This document shows positions 41,901-56,900 of a DNA stretch of 64,000 nt, piece by piece (position 1 is the first letter of the stretch; each line of letters opens with the position of its first letter). The translations under genes were made by a program, and so were the position numbers. Location of the stretch: positions 33,743,969 through 33,807,968 of the forward strand of contig OY365806.1 in assembly GCA_959347315.1 (NCBI GenBank), given 5' to 3'. A model generated the notes under the pieces. That model made no database searches and was not told where the DNA came from. It saw nothing but the letters and a program-made list of their open reading frames with translations. Source of the stretch: Bimastos eiseni. Lineage: Eukaryota > Annelida > Clitellata > Crassiclitellata > Lumbricidae.

Positions 41901-44900
41901 CTCTCAGATCATTCGCAGATGGTTGTCCTTGGTGATTCCAGAACAACCTGGACTGGAGTCAAGTTCAGCGTCCCACAGGGCTCAGTCCTCGGTCCCATCC
42001 TGTTCCTACTCTATACAGCCGACATTCCTTCCTTATTCACAAAACACCTAGCCACTGGCCACCTCTATGCTGACAACGTCCAAACCTTTGTACATGGTCC
42101 TGCTGCTCAGCTCTCTCTGGTTGGATCAATCTACTCACTGTCACATGATCTCCACTCATGGATGTCGGCCAACCGACTTAACCTTAACTCCTCTAAGACC
42201 CAACTGATCTGGTTTGGAACAAAACAGCAGCTCCATAAACTCAACCTTCCACTTCTCACGTCAATGTATCCAGATGTCACATTTGCAACTAGTGTACGTG
42301 ACTTAGGTGTCACCCTTGATAGCACCATGTCCTTCTCAGAGCACCTCTTGCAGTTGACACGCTCATGTTACTACCACCTGAGGCGTCTGAGAGTCATCAG
42401 AAGATCTGTATCCTCTCCTGTATTCACAACAATAGTCCATGCCTTCATCTGCTGTCACATTGACTACTGCAATTCACTATTTGCTGGGCTCCCCAAGGCA
42501 CGCTTATCCTCCCTGCAGTCTGTTATGAACTCGGCAGCCAGGCTCATTGCTCATCTCCCTCGCTACTCCCACATTTCTACCTACATGACCGACGTCCTAC
42601 ACTGGCTTCCAATTCCCTCTTGTATCCAATACAAGGTACTCCTCTTTGTCCTTAGAACTCAACAGGGTAAAGCTCCTCAATATCTCTGCGACTTAATGCG
42701 AAAACCTCTGTCTGCTGTCTCCACCCGCCCTCTCCGGTCTGCGGATCGACTTGATCTTCTTGTTCCACGGGCAAGGACTGCTATGACTCAACATCGTGCC
42801 TTTGCCATCATGGGCCCTTCTATGTGGAATGACCTGCCCCCATTATCCGTAGCAAGCTTTTAATCAGGCTCCCACCCTCATCCCTTCGCTGCCTGATGAA
42901 GACTTTCCTATTTCCTCTGGGCTGTCACGCTGAGAGCGCTTCTGAATAGCTAGTACTGTAAGAAGTGCTATATAAATAACCAGATACGATACAATACATC
43001 AGAATCAAGGAAACAGTCAGCTGAATAAGGGAACGAATGAGTCTCAATGAGTTTAACATCTATATATCTCTATCTTTCTCTCTCTCCTAGCTGTGTTTTA
43101 TTTCTCTGCTGCAGATTCTATCAATCACAGTTTGGAAGTTATATGTGAAAATGGGAAGAATTGAGATTAAATGGCAGGTCTACCACCATTGATGGATCTT
43201 GAAGAGTGAGATCCAAATGACTGAAATGCAGGAGGACATTCAGGTCATTTGATCACAGCTGTTCAACCAAGGTTAATTGACCAACAGATCAAATAGCCAG
43301 CAGATCACATAACCAACAGATCACGTAACCAACAGATTGAATAACCAACAAATCAAATAGCTAATAGGTCAAGTAACTAGCAAATAAAATAAACAACAGA
43401 TCAAACAACCAACATGTCAAATATCTTCTGCATCTATTATTCTTCACTGGTCTACAATCATTGCCATGTATGAAGGTGATTGGATAATGTTTGTGTGTAG
43501 CTTGACAGGGATGGTCTGCACGATCTGAATGTCCAAGCCGATTGGCAGAGCAAAGGAGGAACTTATTGGGTCCGTTATGTTCACATTGAACTCCTTGAAA
43601 GCATGGCCACAGTTGCTGCATGTCAGTTGATTCACAGTCATTTTTTTATATTTAAAAGTCAATTCAGTCAGTTTCTGAATTTCTAAATATAGCCATTATA
43701 TTATGTCTTATCTGATTCTGTCATTTTCAGAATGTCTAAATCTTGAGTCATATTTTAAGAGATTTTTGTTGCTTGACATATTGATTGAGTTCATGGTCAT
43801 CTAGGATGCTGATGGGGATGGCATTTGTGTTTGTTGCTATAGCAACGGATGATGGACAGATGGTGCGAGTGGGAGACCTTGTTAGAGTAAAATCGTCTGT
43901 TGTCACTCCAAAGTACAAATGGGGATCAGTTACCCACCAGAGCATTGGCACAGTCACAGGTCAGCATTATCACCACGATAATGATGTTGATGAGTGTGGT
44001 GACATTATGATCGTACTGATAACAATAACCGTAATGGCACGGCAGCTGATCGGTTAGAGCGGTTGGCCCATAACATTCAGTGTGCACTGAGTGAGCGGGT
44101 TCAACCCTCGTCCGAGGCTTCAGTCACTGTGTATGGACCTTGAGCAAGTCCTTCGCATACAATTGCTCTGCATTGCAACTGCAATTGCGCTATCGAGGCT
44201 TTTGCACTTCTGAGCAAAAGATGTTGGAAGAAGGGCGATATAAAATTTTAAGAGTTTCAATTACATAGGAAATGAAGCTGTCAAAATATTTTAAATGCTA
44301 CTTGGGTACCCGTCAAAATTCTTGACGGGGCCCCAGGCACCTGTCGTGATTCTAGTCTTGAGGTTCAGTTGGAGTCAAGTTAAGCCTCAGTAGAGTTAAT
44401 GTTGTGACTCGTCATTAGATAAAATGCGAAAAACCTTCTTCCACACGTGTGTCTGTGCTGAAGTGTCTGTTAGTACTAGATTAGTCAATCAATCAATCAA
44501 TCGATCGGTCTGCTAATACTAGATCGGTGACTAATAATTCGGGTTGCACGGTGCAGATGTGCTTTCTCATGGCTTATATACAAACTTGTCATGTATTGCC
44601 CATTATGGCTCCATTGGGGTCATTTTCACATCTACTTGTTAGAAACTTTGCTGTGTTGATGCCTTTTGATACCTGTTAGGAAGTTATGATTATGAAATAA
44701 TATAAAATATTTTTTTTACAAGATCGAAGTTATTCCTGTGTAATGTTGAACTTTTTATGAATAATAAGTGATTGATAATTGAAAAATAATTAAGATGATG
44801 ACTGGGATGATGATGATGGTGATGGTAATGATGAAGCGAAAGTTGTTATGCTAATGATGATGACACTAATAATGATGAAGATGATAAATTGTTAGAGAGC

Positions 44901-47900
44901 ACTGATAACCATGCTGGGTAAATACATATTTATAGTCAATTGTATTGATGATGTTTTTGTCATAGCTATCAATACCAATGGGAGGGATGTGACTGTTAGT
45001 TTTCCTCAGCAGCCGCAGTGGACTGGATTAATCGCTGAGATGGAACTGGTCTCTGTCACGCACGATAATGTCATGTGAGCATTTGCACTCAGCCAATTAC
45101 AATAGTTCTTTCGATTTGTCTAAAACAGTCGGTAATTGACTGAAAGTTGGGTTAAGTGACAGTTCATTTAACAGGTGATTCGATGTACAGTATTGACAAA
45201 TTGACTTCTTGACTTAATTACTTTTCAGTTCCTTAGTAATTGTTGGATCTATTGTTTACCTATTAACTGCTTGATTAGGTGACTCGTTAGAGCTGAACCG
45301 ATACATTGGCAGCACTCATAATCGGGGCAGATTTTAGAGATATCGGTAATGATATTGGCGCTAATATTTTTAAAAAAATTTATTTTATAATATTATTTTC
45401 AGTCTTTAAGAGCAAAATGACGACAGCAACATCATTGGGTCTGTGAAGGACGGCATTTCATTCCCATAGCGTGTGAAACTCGGGCTTTGTCGAGCATGGT
45501 TACTTCAGACCACCCAGTAGGCATTGTGCTAGTACCATGGGAAAGTGTCAACATAGCTGTTGTGCAGAGTGAGTCGTAGTGCCTGCTTAATGACCCTGGG
45601 TACAGTTAGGTCATCTCTGCTGTCTGGTATTTAGCCCAAAGTGGCAGGTAGAAAAAGTGGCTTGTCTGGGGAGGGAATGGCACCATTGGCATGTTTGTTA
45701 GAAGAAGGCGTCCAGTTACATAGATATCTCTTTTCTCTCCCCTGTCATGCAAGGTCGACAGTGGACGGTGTGCCTAATCTTTATTGCCTGCCTAGGATTA
45801 GTCCCCAACGATATGTAGGCTATACGTCTCCTATGGAGAAAGTGTTTTGCTTGTATCACAACAATAGGCAGTAGCAGTAGATCTATCTTTTGGAACCGGA
45901 CATCTTGCGACACACAATGAAATAATCGGCTATATAATCGGTTTCGGCGAATGAAATAATCGGCAATAATTGGTTTCGACATAATCGGCAAAAAGTGATA
46001 TCGGTACAGCTCTATGACTCACTGACTCACTGCTTGTCTAACTTTCATTTTTGTGTAGTAGATGGATTCTATGATTGACTGATTGATTAAATCACCAACT
46101 AACTGATCTGTTGATTGATTGATTGATTATTTCTTCTGTGTAGTTGCAATGGTTGTTTGCGGAGTCCGATCAGAGGTCAACTGTACCGGTGTCGCGAGTG
46201 CACCGACTTCAACTTCTGTATGACCTGTTTCCAGACGAAAAAGTCTCATAGACACGACTTTAACCGAATCACAGTTCCAGGTCACGTGACTTTTACTTAT
46301 CTGTATATAGCAGTTGTGTCCCTGTAGTCTGATTGATGAAGAAAATGCAGAGGTTGGATTAATTTAAGTCCAGTGAGACAATGGCAAGCAGAAACAGACA
46401 GATGAACACAGAGAGAGACAGAGACAGACAGAGGAGAGAGATGCATGGAACAGGATATACAGACAGATGAATGCAGTCTAGAGAGTGAATAAGAAAATTG
46501 AGTTTGATATTGTTGTTTTGCAGGTGGTGTTGCGACTTATGCTGGAAGTCCAGCCAAGACACGGTTGCGAGACTTGACGTTGGAGACGCCAGTCAACGTT
46601 GATGACGGTGCCTATATAAACGATTGGCACAGATGTGTTAAGCATCTGTCCGTGTCATCCAGAGAGAACCAGGCCTATCAGCTGATCGAGGGAAGAGGGG
46701 ACAAAGGTGGATACTGGCAAAGCTGTGGCACCCAGGGAAAGGTAAACACAAGACGAACAACCAATGGAAGGCTTCCACTCTGGCTCTGTTGTTGATGTTG
46801 ATGACGATGATGATGATGATGATGGCGGTGTTTATGATTATGATGATTATGATGATAAAGAGGCAAGAAGAGTGTAGACGATGATGATTTTGTGATGATT
46901 TTGAAGTTAATTTTATCCAATTGAAGAAATCTGGTGTCATTGGATATTTTATTTGTAACCATAATTATTAGAGTTGTTTAGATTGTACTGGACTAGAAAA
47001 TTGATTGGATGATAGATACTTTGCAATAACTTGCATCTAACAAAATTCAATTAAAATAAATTCAAATGCATTAAGAACATAATATGTTAAACTTAACTGG
47101 ATGAATAGATCTGATTATTGTTAATTTGACAGTTTCGTTTCAGCGGTGATTTATTTAGCTGCTTTTGTTGTTTAGCACTGGATCCGTTTGGAGTTGCATG
47201 AGGATGTGGTTGTGAGTCAACTGGTGATGCGTGTTGAACCATCGGACTCGAGCTACATGCCATCAGTGGTTGTCTTGAGCGCTGGAGACAATGTTCACTG
47301 TCTCAAGGAAATGAAGACGGTCAACATTGGACCTTCAGAAACGCTGGTTGTCCTCCTTGAACACATGACTGAGGTGAACTACCATTATTTAGAATCAATG
47401 CTTTAATTAACTAATCTTGTTTTATCTAATGTATACCTCAATTTGTGCCTAACTCTGGTTTGCCTGATCCATCATTTCTTATCTAATCTTATGTAGACTA
47501 ATTTAGGACATTCCAGTTTAATCTGATTTGAGTTTAGACTAACGGTTCTGCTGTTTAACTTGAAGGATGTTTGGTTATGGTTATGTTTCGTTTGCAGTTC
47601 TACCATTTCATTGAGATAGCGGTTCGCCAGTGCAAGAGCAGTGGCATCGATTGCAAAGTGCACGGACTGACCATTCGTGGTCAGCTGAAGACAGACGATG
47701 ATGACCTTTCGATGACCTTGTCCTATCTAGCTTCTGACAACGAGGAAGAACCATTTGCTGCTGATAAGCCGTCATCGTCGTCGACATCGTTGTCTGGTCT
47801 TTGCTCAAAATACTCGTATAAGAAGTCGAAGCAGTCAGGAGGATCGAAGGACATCCACACGCATGTCTTCGTCTGGGGATTGAACGACAAAGATCAACTG

Positions 47901-50900
47901 GGAGGACCTAAAGGATCAAAGGTAGATCGAGTGTTGTCTGTGGCTCTCTTTCTCTTTGTCTGTCTGTCTCTGTCTCTGTCTGTTTCAGGGTGTGTGTGTG
48001 CACTTATGAGCAAAAAATGTTGGAAGAAGGGCGGTATCAAATTTCGGTAATAATAATAATAATAATGTGTGATAGAGATGCCAAAATGGACTGTAAGTAG
48101 ATCGAACTACTGTCAGTTTTTCGCTCAGTTTATCTGTCGATGTCTCTCTTTCTGTATCTATGTCTGTTCTGTCTAGATTTAATGATAGTTATAGTAATAG
48201 TAATAATTAACACGTGGTTGAATACATTTAGTTGTGATGTTGCAGATAAAGATTCCTCAGTTGAATGAAATGCTGTCATCACTGAAGTGTGTTCAGATCA
48301 TTGGTGGATCCAAGAGTCTTTTCTGTGGTAGGGACAATTCACTCTGTCTATCTTTGTCTGTCTCTTTATCTCTGTCTGCCTTTGTATGTCTTTGTCTGTC
48401 CATACTGCTTGTCTATCTATTCATCTTTTCTTTGTCTGTCTCTCTACATGTGCCTCTATGTATGTCTGACTCAGTTTCTGTCTATATGTGTCTGTGTATC
48501 CATAAGTCACTCTCTCTAACACTGCTGTTAAGATAATGAGGACTTAAGCTTCCCATTTCTTTCCAGAGATTCCACAAATATGAGATTCAAGCTTGCTGCC
48601 TACCAATTTAACCTTTCGTTGACCTTTTGGTAACTTGTTCGGCCATGTCCGTTTTTAATACCTTAGTAACCCAAGATGGAAAGTTGTTTGCTTGTGGAGA
48701 GGCAACCAACGGTCGACTTGGACTTGGAATATCCACTGGAAATGTACAGATTCCACGACACCTGATCTCCCTCGGACAATATGTCGTCAAGAAAGTCGCA
48801 GTCCATTCAGGTAGAATCGGTTTGTTCTGTTTCAACAGGTTTTGCAAGCTCTGTTTAGATCTATAGGTTTATCGGAAGCTGCTGTTTGGTTTTATGAAGG
48901 TGCAACATAAGTGACTGTAGATCAGTACCTCAGGTGGAATATTTACCTCTATACATTTGCTGCAGCATTTGGCACAATTCTATTTAAAACAGAGTTACCA
49001 TAGATTGACTTTCTTTTGCTGTAATTAATTCTAATCTTAACCACTGCAATTGCACTGTTTTCACATTTTACCTTTTCTGTCGATATATTGAGTCAATAAT
49101 CACAGTGGTGTGAGTTGAGTGGAGTGAGTCAACTAGCCAGCTGCGATGCAGTAGATGGAAGCGTGATGATTCGGTTGAGATGAATGTCGTGACATTGTGT
49201 TTGATTGTGATTAAGGTGGACGTCATGCACTCGCTCTGACGGTCGATGGAAAAGTCTTCAGTTGGGGAGAAGGAGATGACGGAAAACTAGGACACTTCAG
49301 CCGAATGTAGGAATAATAAATCAATCATTACTATTATAAATATTATTATTATTTTTATTGTTATTATTATTATTTTTATTATTATTATTATTATTATTAA
49401 TATACACTAGATGAAATGTGTCATGAAATGTGTGGTGAAATTAAGTTATAATTTTTGTGATGCTCTTTTCAAAGTTTCTCAACCATCTGGATAGACTGAT
49501 GGTCGGATGACTAATTGAATTGATGTACACGGTTGAATGAATGTTTTTGTGGTCTGATAAATGGACTGACTTTCTAAGAACAGACAGATAGTGAATAATT
49601 TCATGTCTTATGGATGGTTAGACAAACGAATGAATGGTCAGAAGGATGAACAGCGCTGCGTGGCTGCCAAGGTTAAATTCGACTCCTGTAATAACTCGTC
49701 ATCATTCGCTCATACTGTTATTATTTTATTTTTTATGAGACTACTGTAATCCCTCGTGAATACTGTTTGGTAGCAGTTTATGATATCTGGGTGAGTTCCA
49801 TCTCATCCAGTTCTGGCAAGGAAATGATGTGATGTATTATTTACTGTCCAATGTCCATCTTTCTGATCATTTGTTCGTTTGTCTGACCATCCATTCGACC
49901 ATTCGTCTGACATTGGCATCTTCACTGATGCATGGTGTTGAGTGAAAAGCTTTGGAGGACATGGCATCACTTCTCATTAAACATTATCTGGAAGTCCACA
50001 CTGTTTTCATTATTATTTTAATTTTGAACCCTTGGATAAAATTAAGAGGGTTTCGAAAACTACACTAATTAAGGGAAAGGAGGATGCAGTGTTACTACTG
50101 TTATTTGTATTGTTATTGCATGTATAATAACAATTAGAATTATTTATTATTATATGTATGCTGGTCTGTAACAGAGGTTTATTATGTATGTGTAGAAGTT
50201 GTGATAAGCCGCGTCTGATCGAAGCGCTTCGATCGAAGCGTGTTCGAGACATTGCTTGCGGCAGTTCACACAGTGCTGCAATCATCTCCAATGGAGATCT
50301 GTACACTTGGGGTCTTGGAGAATATGGCAGACTCGGCCATGGTGACAACGCTACACAACTACGCCCTAAACAGGTACATTGACGCTAATCAACACAGGAA
50401 ACTCTGCACAATTTTATTTAGCACATTACCTCTGATTGATGTTCTTATTATTGCCATGTCTGTCTTGTCTGTCTTTTCTGTCTGTCTGTCTGGAAACAGA
50501 CCAGAATTTCGGATTGATTTGTTGTGCCTTCTGTAATTGAGGCATGAAACCCTTGCACCACATAAAGTTACTAGTTTGCTATTATTAGTGATATTGTTGG
50601 TCTTATTGTGCTGATATTCCCTTATCATCAAATTATCGTTAAAGGCTCTATATAAATATCTGGATGCATTTTTTCACTGTAATCAGTCCATGTCAAGCCA
50701 TGATCTAATACAGGTAGCTCAGGTATGTTGATTGATTTGTGTCACACAGGTGAAGACCTTGGCTGGCCAGAGGGTCATTCAGGTGGCGCTGGGCAGCCGA
50801 GATGCACAGACCCTGGCTCTGACTGATGAAGGTGCTGTCTATTCTTGGGGAGATGGAGACTTTGGTAAGCTCGGTCGTGGGGGTAGCGAGGGCTGCAATG

Positions 50901-53900
50901 TTCCCCATCCGATTGACCGACTGACCGGACTGGGTGTCTGTCAGATTGAGTGTGGAGCTCAGTTTTCGCTCGCTCTCACAAAATCTGGACAGGTCTGGAC
51001 GTGGTAAGCTATTTTTGTCAAAAAAATACACTTCAACTTTTACTTGAATTGATTTATTGTAGAGTATGTATGGTATGTAGCTTAGGTGTCTTCTTCTCAA
51101 TCACTCCACTTCTTTCTTGAAATCCATTAGCCAATTGCTTTCTTCAAAACGAGTTAAATACAGAAAATGCATTTAGTTGTGCAATATATAATATTTCTTC
51201 CTCAAAATATGTGATAAATATTTGTACTGAACGACCTGTCATTTTTCAACCGATAAAATCTTTTCTTAAATGCAGAATATTTTCAATTGATTGTCAGCTT
51301 TTTGTTTTCATGTGGTTATGAATTTATCTGGTATATATAAATGAATAAACTTAAACTCTAGATTCGTTACTAGAAAACATTCATCAAGTACATGTAGCTA
51401 CTAGACGAAGGACATGTGGTACTTGTAATATGAAGACCAGAAGTTTTGAAGATTGATATTGTTGCCAAAATGTGAACATTTTAAATTATTGCATTTTTAA
51501 CAACACGCATCTTGTGCCCTCATGTGTTGCAAGACAATATTTCGTCTCGCAACTTTAAAATTTGTGCTGTGTTCTGCATTACTCGGCTTTGAGAAGACAT
51601 ACGTGATGCAAGTGGTAAACTGTGTTTAGGGGCAAAGGTGACTACTTTCGTCTGGGTCATGGAACAGATGCTCATGTGAGGAAACCTCAGTTTGTGGAGG
51701 GATTGAAAGGAAAGAAGATTGTCCATGTGGCCGTTGGAGCGCTCCACTGTCTCGCTGTAACCGACGCTGGTCAGGTCAGTGTCACTACCATTGATCCTCA
51801 GTTCCTGCAGTTCAAATCCAAATCTAAAGCAAGGCTATGATAGATGAAGGCTATGATAGTAATTGCAGTAGAATGAAAATGGACATTTATATAGCACTAT
51901 ATCAATTACTATATCATGATGAGGTCGTTTTAGGATGTTTTGAAGTGAAGTGCAAATCACTTTGCAATCAGTGTATTTGTTTTTCTCCTCATGTGATTTG
52001 CTTAGTGTGCATTTACAATCATTCCAATCTAAACTTAAAATTCCTCTGCTTCAACTGCTGACCAACTGGATCCTGATTTCCCTGATCTCTTGGAGTTCTG
52101 TGTTTCTGCAACAGGTTAAGATTCGTAAATTTGGTTTTGATTGAAGTAAACATCAGTTGATGCATATTCAGTATTGTATGTCACTATAAAAGTCATTTAA
52201 TTGAAGTAGAATGATTCACAATTATTAATAAGTTGTGTTAGGAGAGTATGGAAGATCTATATATTGGTCTGGATATTTATAGAATGCCTCTTAGGAACAT
52301 CACAATATGGAGGAAAGCACTCACAAATCCCCAGGAACTTACTTTGGCTAATGCTTCTCGATGGTCAGATAGGCTGATTTGTGAGTTCTTACATTGAAAA
52401 CTAACACCCACGCCCCTTCATTTATGTAGTGCTGTTGCTGAGTTCCCTTGAAAGGGGTAAAAACTGGCCTTTTCTTCTGTTTAAGGTGTTTGCCTGGGGT
52501 GACAATGACCATGGGCAGCAGGGCAATGGAACGACGACTGTGAACCGAAAGCCGGCACTTGTGCATGGATTGGAGGGCTACAAGATAACGAAAGTGTCAT
52601 GTGGCTCATCGCATAGTATTGCTTGGTCAACGACGGATGTTGTTACTTCCGCCGCTCAAGAACCAGTCATGTTCTTCACTGGCAGAGACCCTCTCGGCTC
52701 ATCTGCCGTCGGTACGACCAGCGCTTCACCCATTCCTTTCCTCTTCTGCTTCTATCCTCCTCTTCCTTTCCATCTTCATTCTCTACATCCTTTTCGTTCT
52801 CTTTAATTTTTTCTTTCTGTCCATCTTCATCCTCTTTATTATCCGACTCTTTGTCTCTTGTTCTTTTTCCTCTTCCTTTTAGTTACCATTTTTCTCTTTA
52901 TTCCTCTCTTCCTCTTCTTTATCTTTATTTTTATCGTCCGATTCCTGTGTGTCCTTTTCTTTCACTCTAACCGTTTTCTCATCTAACTGCTCCTCTTCCT
53001 ATTCTTTCTCATAATTTTCCACCTTCCTCTTCCTCCTCTTTTCTTCCATTCTTTCTCTTCCTCGTCTCTACTGTTGTCTGTAGTTCTTTTACCAATTGTT
53101 TGATTTATGCCTAAGTTCCCATTGACAGTTGTCCCTCGCACTATCTCTTGCGTTGAAGGAGGATTCCTCAGACGAGGCTTTGTCTGTCTGTCTTGTATTA
53201 GGTCTGGTGGATTCAGCCTCGGAGGGAGATGCAGGTGGATCTGTTTCAAATGGAGCGAGTGTGCCTACAAGGTCACAGCGCCCCTCCCTTTCCAAGATCA
53301 TCCTATCGATGGAAGGCAGTCAGAGCAAACGCCATGCTCTCAGCCATCTTCTCCAGGCTCTCCAGGTCCTCTATGCTAGGTCAGTTTGGGAATGCATCAT
53401 CTATATCGGATAAATAATTAGCATTATATTGCAATGGATATATTACATTCTCTCTGCTGGCAAATATAGTTGTGCATAGCCATGTCCACAAATTATGCCA
53501 CACTGTTCTAGCCTGAGCCTTCCTTCATGCTGTATAAAGAATGAAAATAGCTGTGCAAGATCCTTCTCTAGATCTCTAATGATCCTGGGTAGCCACTTGG
53601 GCTTTTCTAATACTTAGGGGACCTGTTCATGGCGTCCAGTGGGACTTTTATGGGGGTGGTTTCCTCTTCTGGAGCATGAACAACATGGCATGAAAAGTGC
53701 AGGACTTTGCATGTGCTGTTCTTCTGATCCAAAGAAAATTATCTTTTTTTACACTGGATATGAATTAATAAGGTTTTGATTAGATCAGTCTTTTATGAGA
53801 TTAATCTTAGAGTTGGTCAAAGATGATTAGTATTTGATTAGATGAACAATGATTAAAATTGATTCGTGGTGTTTATTAGTAACTTCTACAGTGCCATTAT

Positions 53901-56900
53901 GTATCAACCAAAGCCTTAATCAGATTTTGGCTCAGATTAATTTTCCAATTGGTTTCAAATGTCAGCAACTTATGAGATTGTTTCTGTTGTTTGTTATTTC
54001 TGAGCAGAGATGCTGTTGTTGGTTCTCTGACATGTCATCACGATTTGCAGCCAGGGGCTGACAGTCCAGGCAGCCCCCTCCCATCTTCAGCCTCATCAAC
54101 GATGAACAGTCCGTCAAGCGTCTCACCGTTACCGACACCCCGCAGCAGCATCCCAGCCATTGCTGATTTGGCTGCTGCTGCTGCTGCTGAAGATGTTGCT
54201 ATAATGATGGTGCCTTCTATTGATGCACTAGTTCCAGTCGATGGCATCGCCGGTGTCCTGCCAAACATGCATCAGCTCGCCATGAAGTCGCCAACAGCCA
54301 GCTTTGTCTCTGAAACACTAACGTCAGCTGACCAGGTTTCATCTCGTCTAATCTAATCTCATCTCGTGTAATCTTATCATTTTCTGTTGAAATATATTAC
54401 AACTAATTGAAGTAATATGTGTATACGACCATACATATATATCTTAGCTCGTAGAGAGCCATTCTAGCACAATAAAATAGCGCTGATAAATTACAGTATT
54501 GTGAATATACACAGGTATGGTGAAGTTAGGTTAAGTACGATAAGGTAAGGTATGGCAGATTAAATTAAGGTGAGTCTTATTGAATATCAGCGTCCTATCT
54601 AGTCTAATGAATCGGAGAACACTGAGCAATCATACTGGTAGTTGAACTTTGCTGGTCTGCTTTCAGATCACAAGTGGTGGAGGCGATGGAGAGGGAGGAA
54701 AAGCAGAGGGTGGAGGAGGAAGAGAAGGAGGAGATGTGTCGAGAGGAGAAGGAGGAGGAGGCAATGTGTCGATGATGTTGGATGACTTCACATGTAAGCT
54801 GACAGCAGATGACGCCAGAATCCTTGTCGATCTTCTCAAATTGGCCGTCGCAAATCGATCTGGTCCGAGGGCCAAGGAGACTCTCACCCAGCTCCTAGTC
54901 ACACTCGGAAAATCTTCTTACCAGGTCAGTTCTACCGGGTCAAGTTGCTTAAGGACCGAGTTTTGAATTCATATTGAATTTAAGGTATGAGTAATTAGTT
55001 ACAATAATTATTATATCATACTTTTTTATAAACATGATGTTAAACTGTTGCAGTGTATTATTACTTAAACTAAGCACATCTTTTCTGATCTAATAGACTG
55101 TTAATTCCATTGTCTTGAGAGGTGTTGTGAGATAATTAGTACTTGTATTATTCAGTTATTTTAATCCATAACATATTGTCAGAGTAATTAGTTATTTATT
55201 TATAGGTTAAGAAGTGCTGTAATTTTTCAAACTGGTGGATGGAAGTGTGTGTGGACTGCATGTGAGCCAACAGAGGCTGTTGATGTATTGGGTGGTTGCT
55301 GCTTATGCAGGTGGCTGAGATGCTGTTGGAGATGTGTGTTACGGAGCTGGAGGATGTCGCTGAGGATACAGAGACGGTGCGCAACATGGCACTGCCTGTC
55401 GTCCAGGAGAGTCCACATCCCTACACGGATGATATGTGCATCACTGGCACTGTCCGAATTCCAGGTAGAGTGCACCAAGAAGATGTTTCTGTTCGCTGTA
55501 TTCTTGCCACCATCCATCACCATGAATATTGCAATTTGTGTCATTTTGTTTTTATTAATCTTTATTTTGTTTCTCTGCTTTCCTAGTCACATTATCCGGC
55601 TGTCTCCTTTAACTTGCTGTATCCCTCTTTCATCACCAAGTCCAATAACATCATTCTCAGACTTCCATTTGTCCTTTTCGCTCCATTCTTCCCTCAATTA
55701 TAGTTCCTACCCAACCATTGTCTCTGTTCGTTTCTAATTATTCCTATTCCTCAGGAATCTTTTTCATTCACCTTTTGTAGTATCTACTCATTTGTCCTGC
55801 TGTCCATCTAGCTGACTCTCACTGTCCTTTTTCCACCTCTCGAAAGCCTCCAATCTTTTGATGTCATCCATCTTCATGGTCCATGTTTCCAATCCATATA
55901 GCTTCATACTCCATATGGTTGACTTAATTATACATTCCTTCAGATTCTTATTTAACTTTCCTCTCATTAAGTCATCTCTATTGTAGATGGCATCTTTTCC
56001 CATAATGTCATTTCCCATAGCTATTCTTCTCTTCGTTTGTGATCATACTTCCTAAGTAACAAAATTTTTTCAATTTGTTCCAATTCCTTTTCATCTATAG
56101 TGATATTTACTATTGTTTTTTTGCTGTTGCTTATCCTTGTGATCTCTGTCTTATTGATGTTTCTTTTCATACTGTTCTCAATTGAGATCTTATTTAGCCG
56201 ATTTATTTTCTGTAGCCCCTTCTGGCTAGCCATCAGCTTTATCTGGTCATCTGTTAAGCTTAATGCTTTCGTCAATTTTCCTCCTACATTTGTTCCTTCT
56301 GTCAACCCTCCATCTCATTTCTGATTAATTTCTCAATGTAGTTGTTAAAGAGTATTGATTGGTGAGAGGAGCAGGCATTCTTGCCTTAATCCTCCACGTA
56401 TCACTCCTGGTTTTCAAAATTCTACTTCTATTTTCATTCTTCAGCCTCTGCTCTTCTTTAGGAGGTTGAAACGTCTTGAGGCAATGGATGTGTTCAGCCT
56501 CTATTCTTCTTTAGGAGGTTGAACATGTTTTAAAACAATGGATGATGTGTTCAGCCTCTATTCTTCTTTAGGAGGTTGAACATGTTTTAAAACAATGGAT
56601 GTGTTCAGGCTCTGTTCTTCTTTTCACGTTGTCTTGCTCAGGTGCTGAAGGACTGCGCGTGGAATTTGATCGACAGTGCTCAACGGAGCGAAGACACGAT
56701 CCACTGACGATCATGGACGGGATGGGTCGAAGCATCTCTGTGCGATCAGGTCAGCAGATTAGGGCCATCAGTTACAGATAGGACTATGATGAAGTGATGG
56801 GGTTAAAATGATGGATTGAAACTTTTTTGGGTTATGATGAGTTTTACAGATAATGATTACAGATGGAGCTATGACTAGGGTCACTGATGAGACTGACATG

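Noticed and set aside
53129..53201. Upstream extension of exon 56 (open frame from 53129)
   Set aside because: That acceptor would enter in the wrong phase after exon 55; the TATTAG acceptor at 53201 fits phase and homology.
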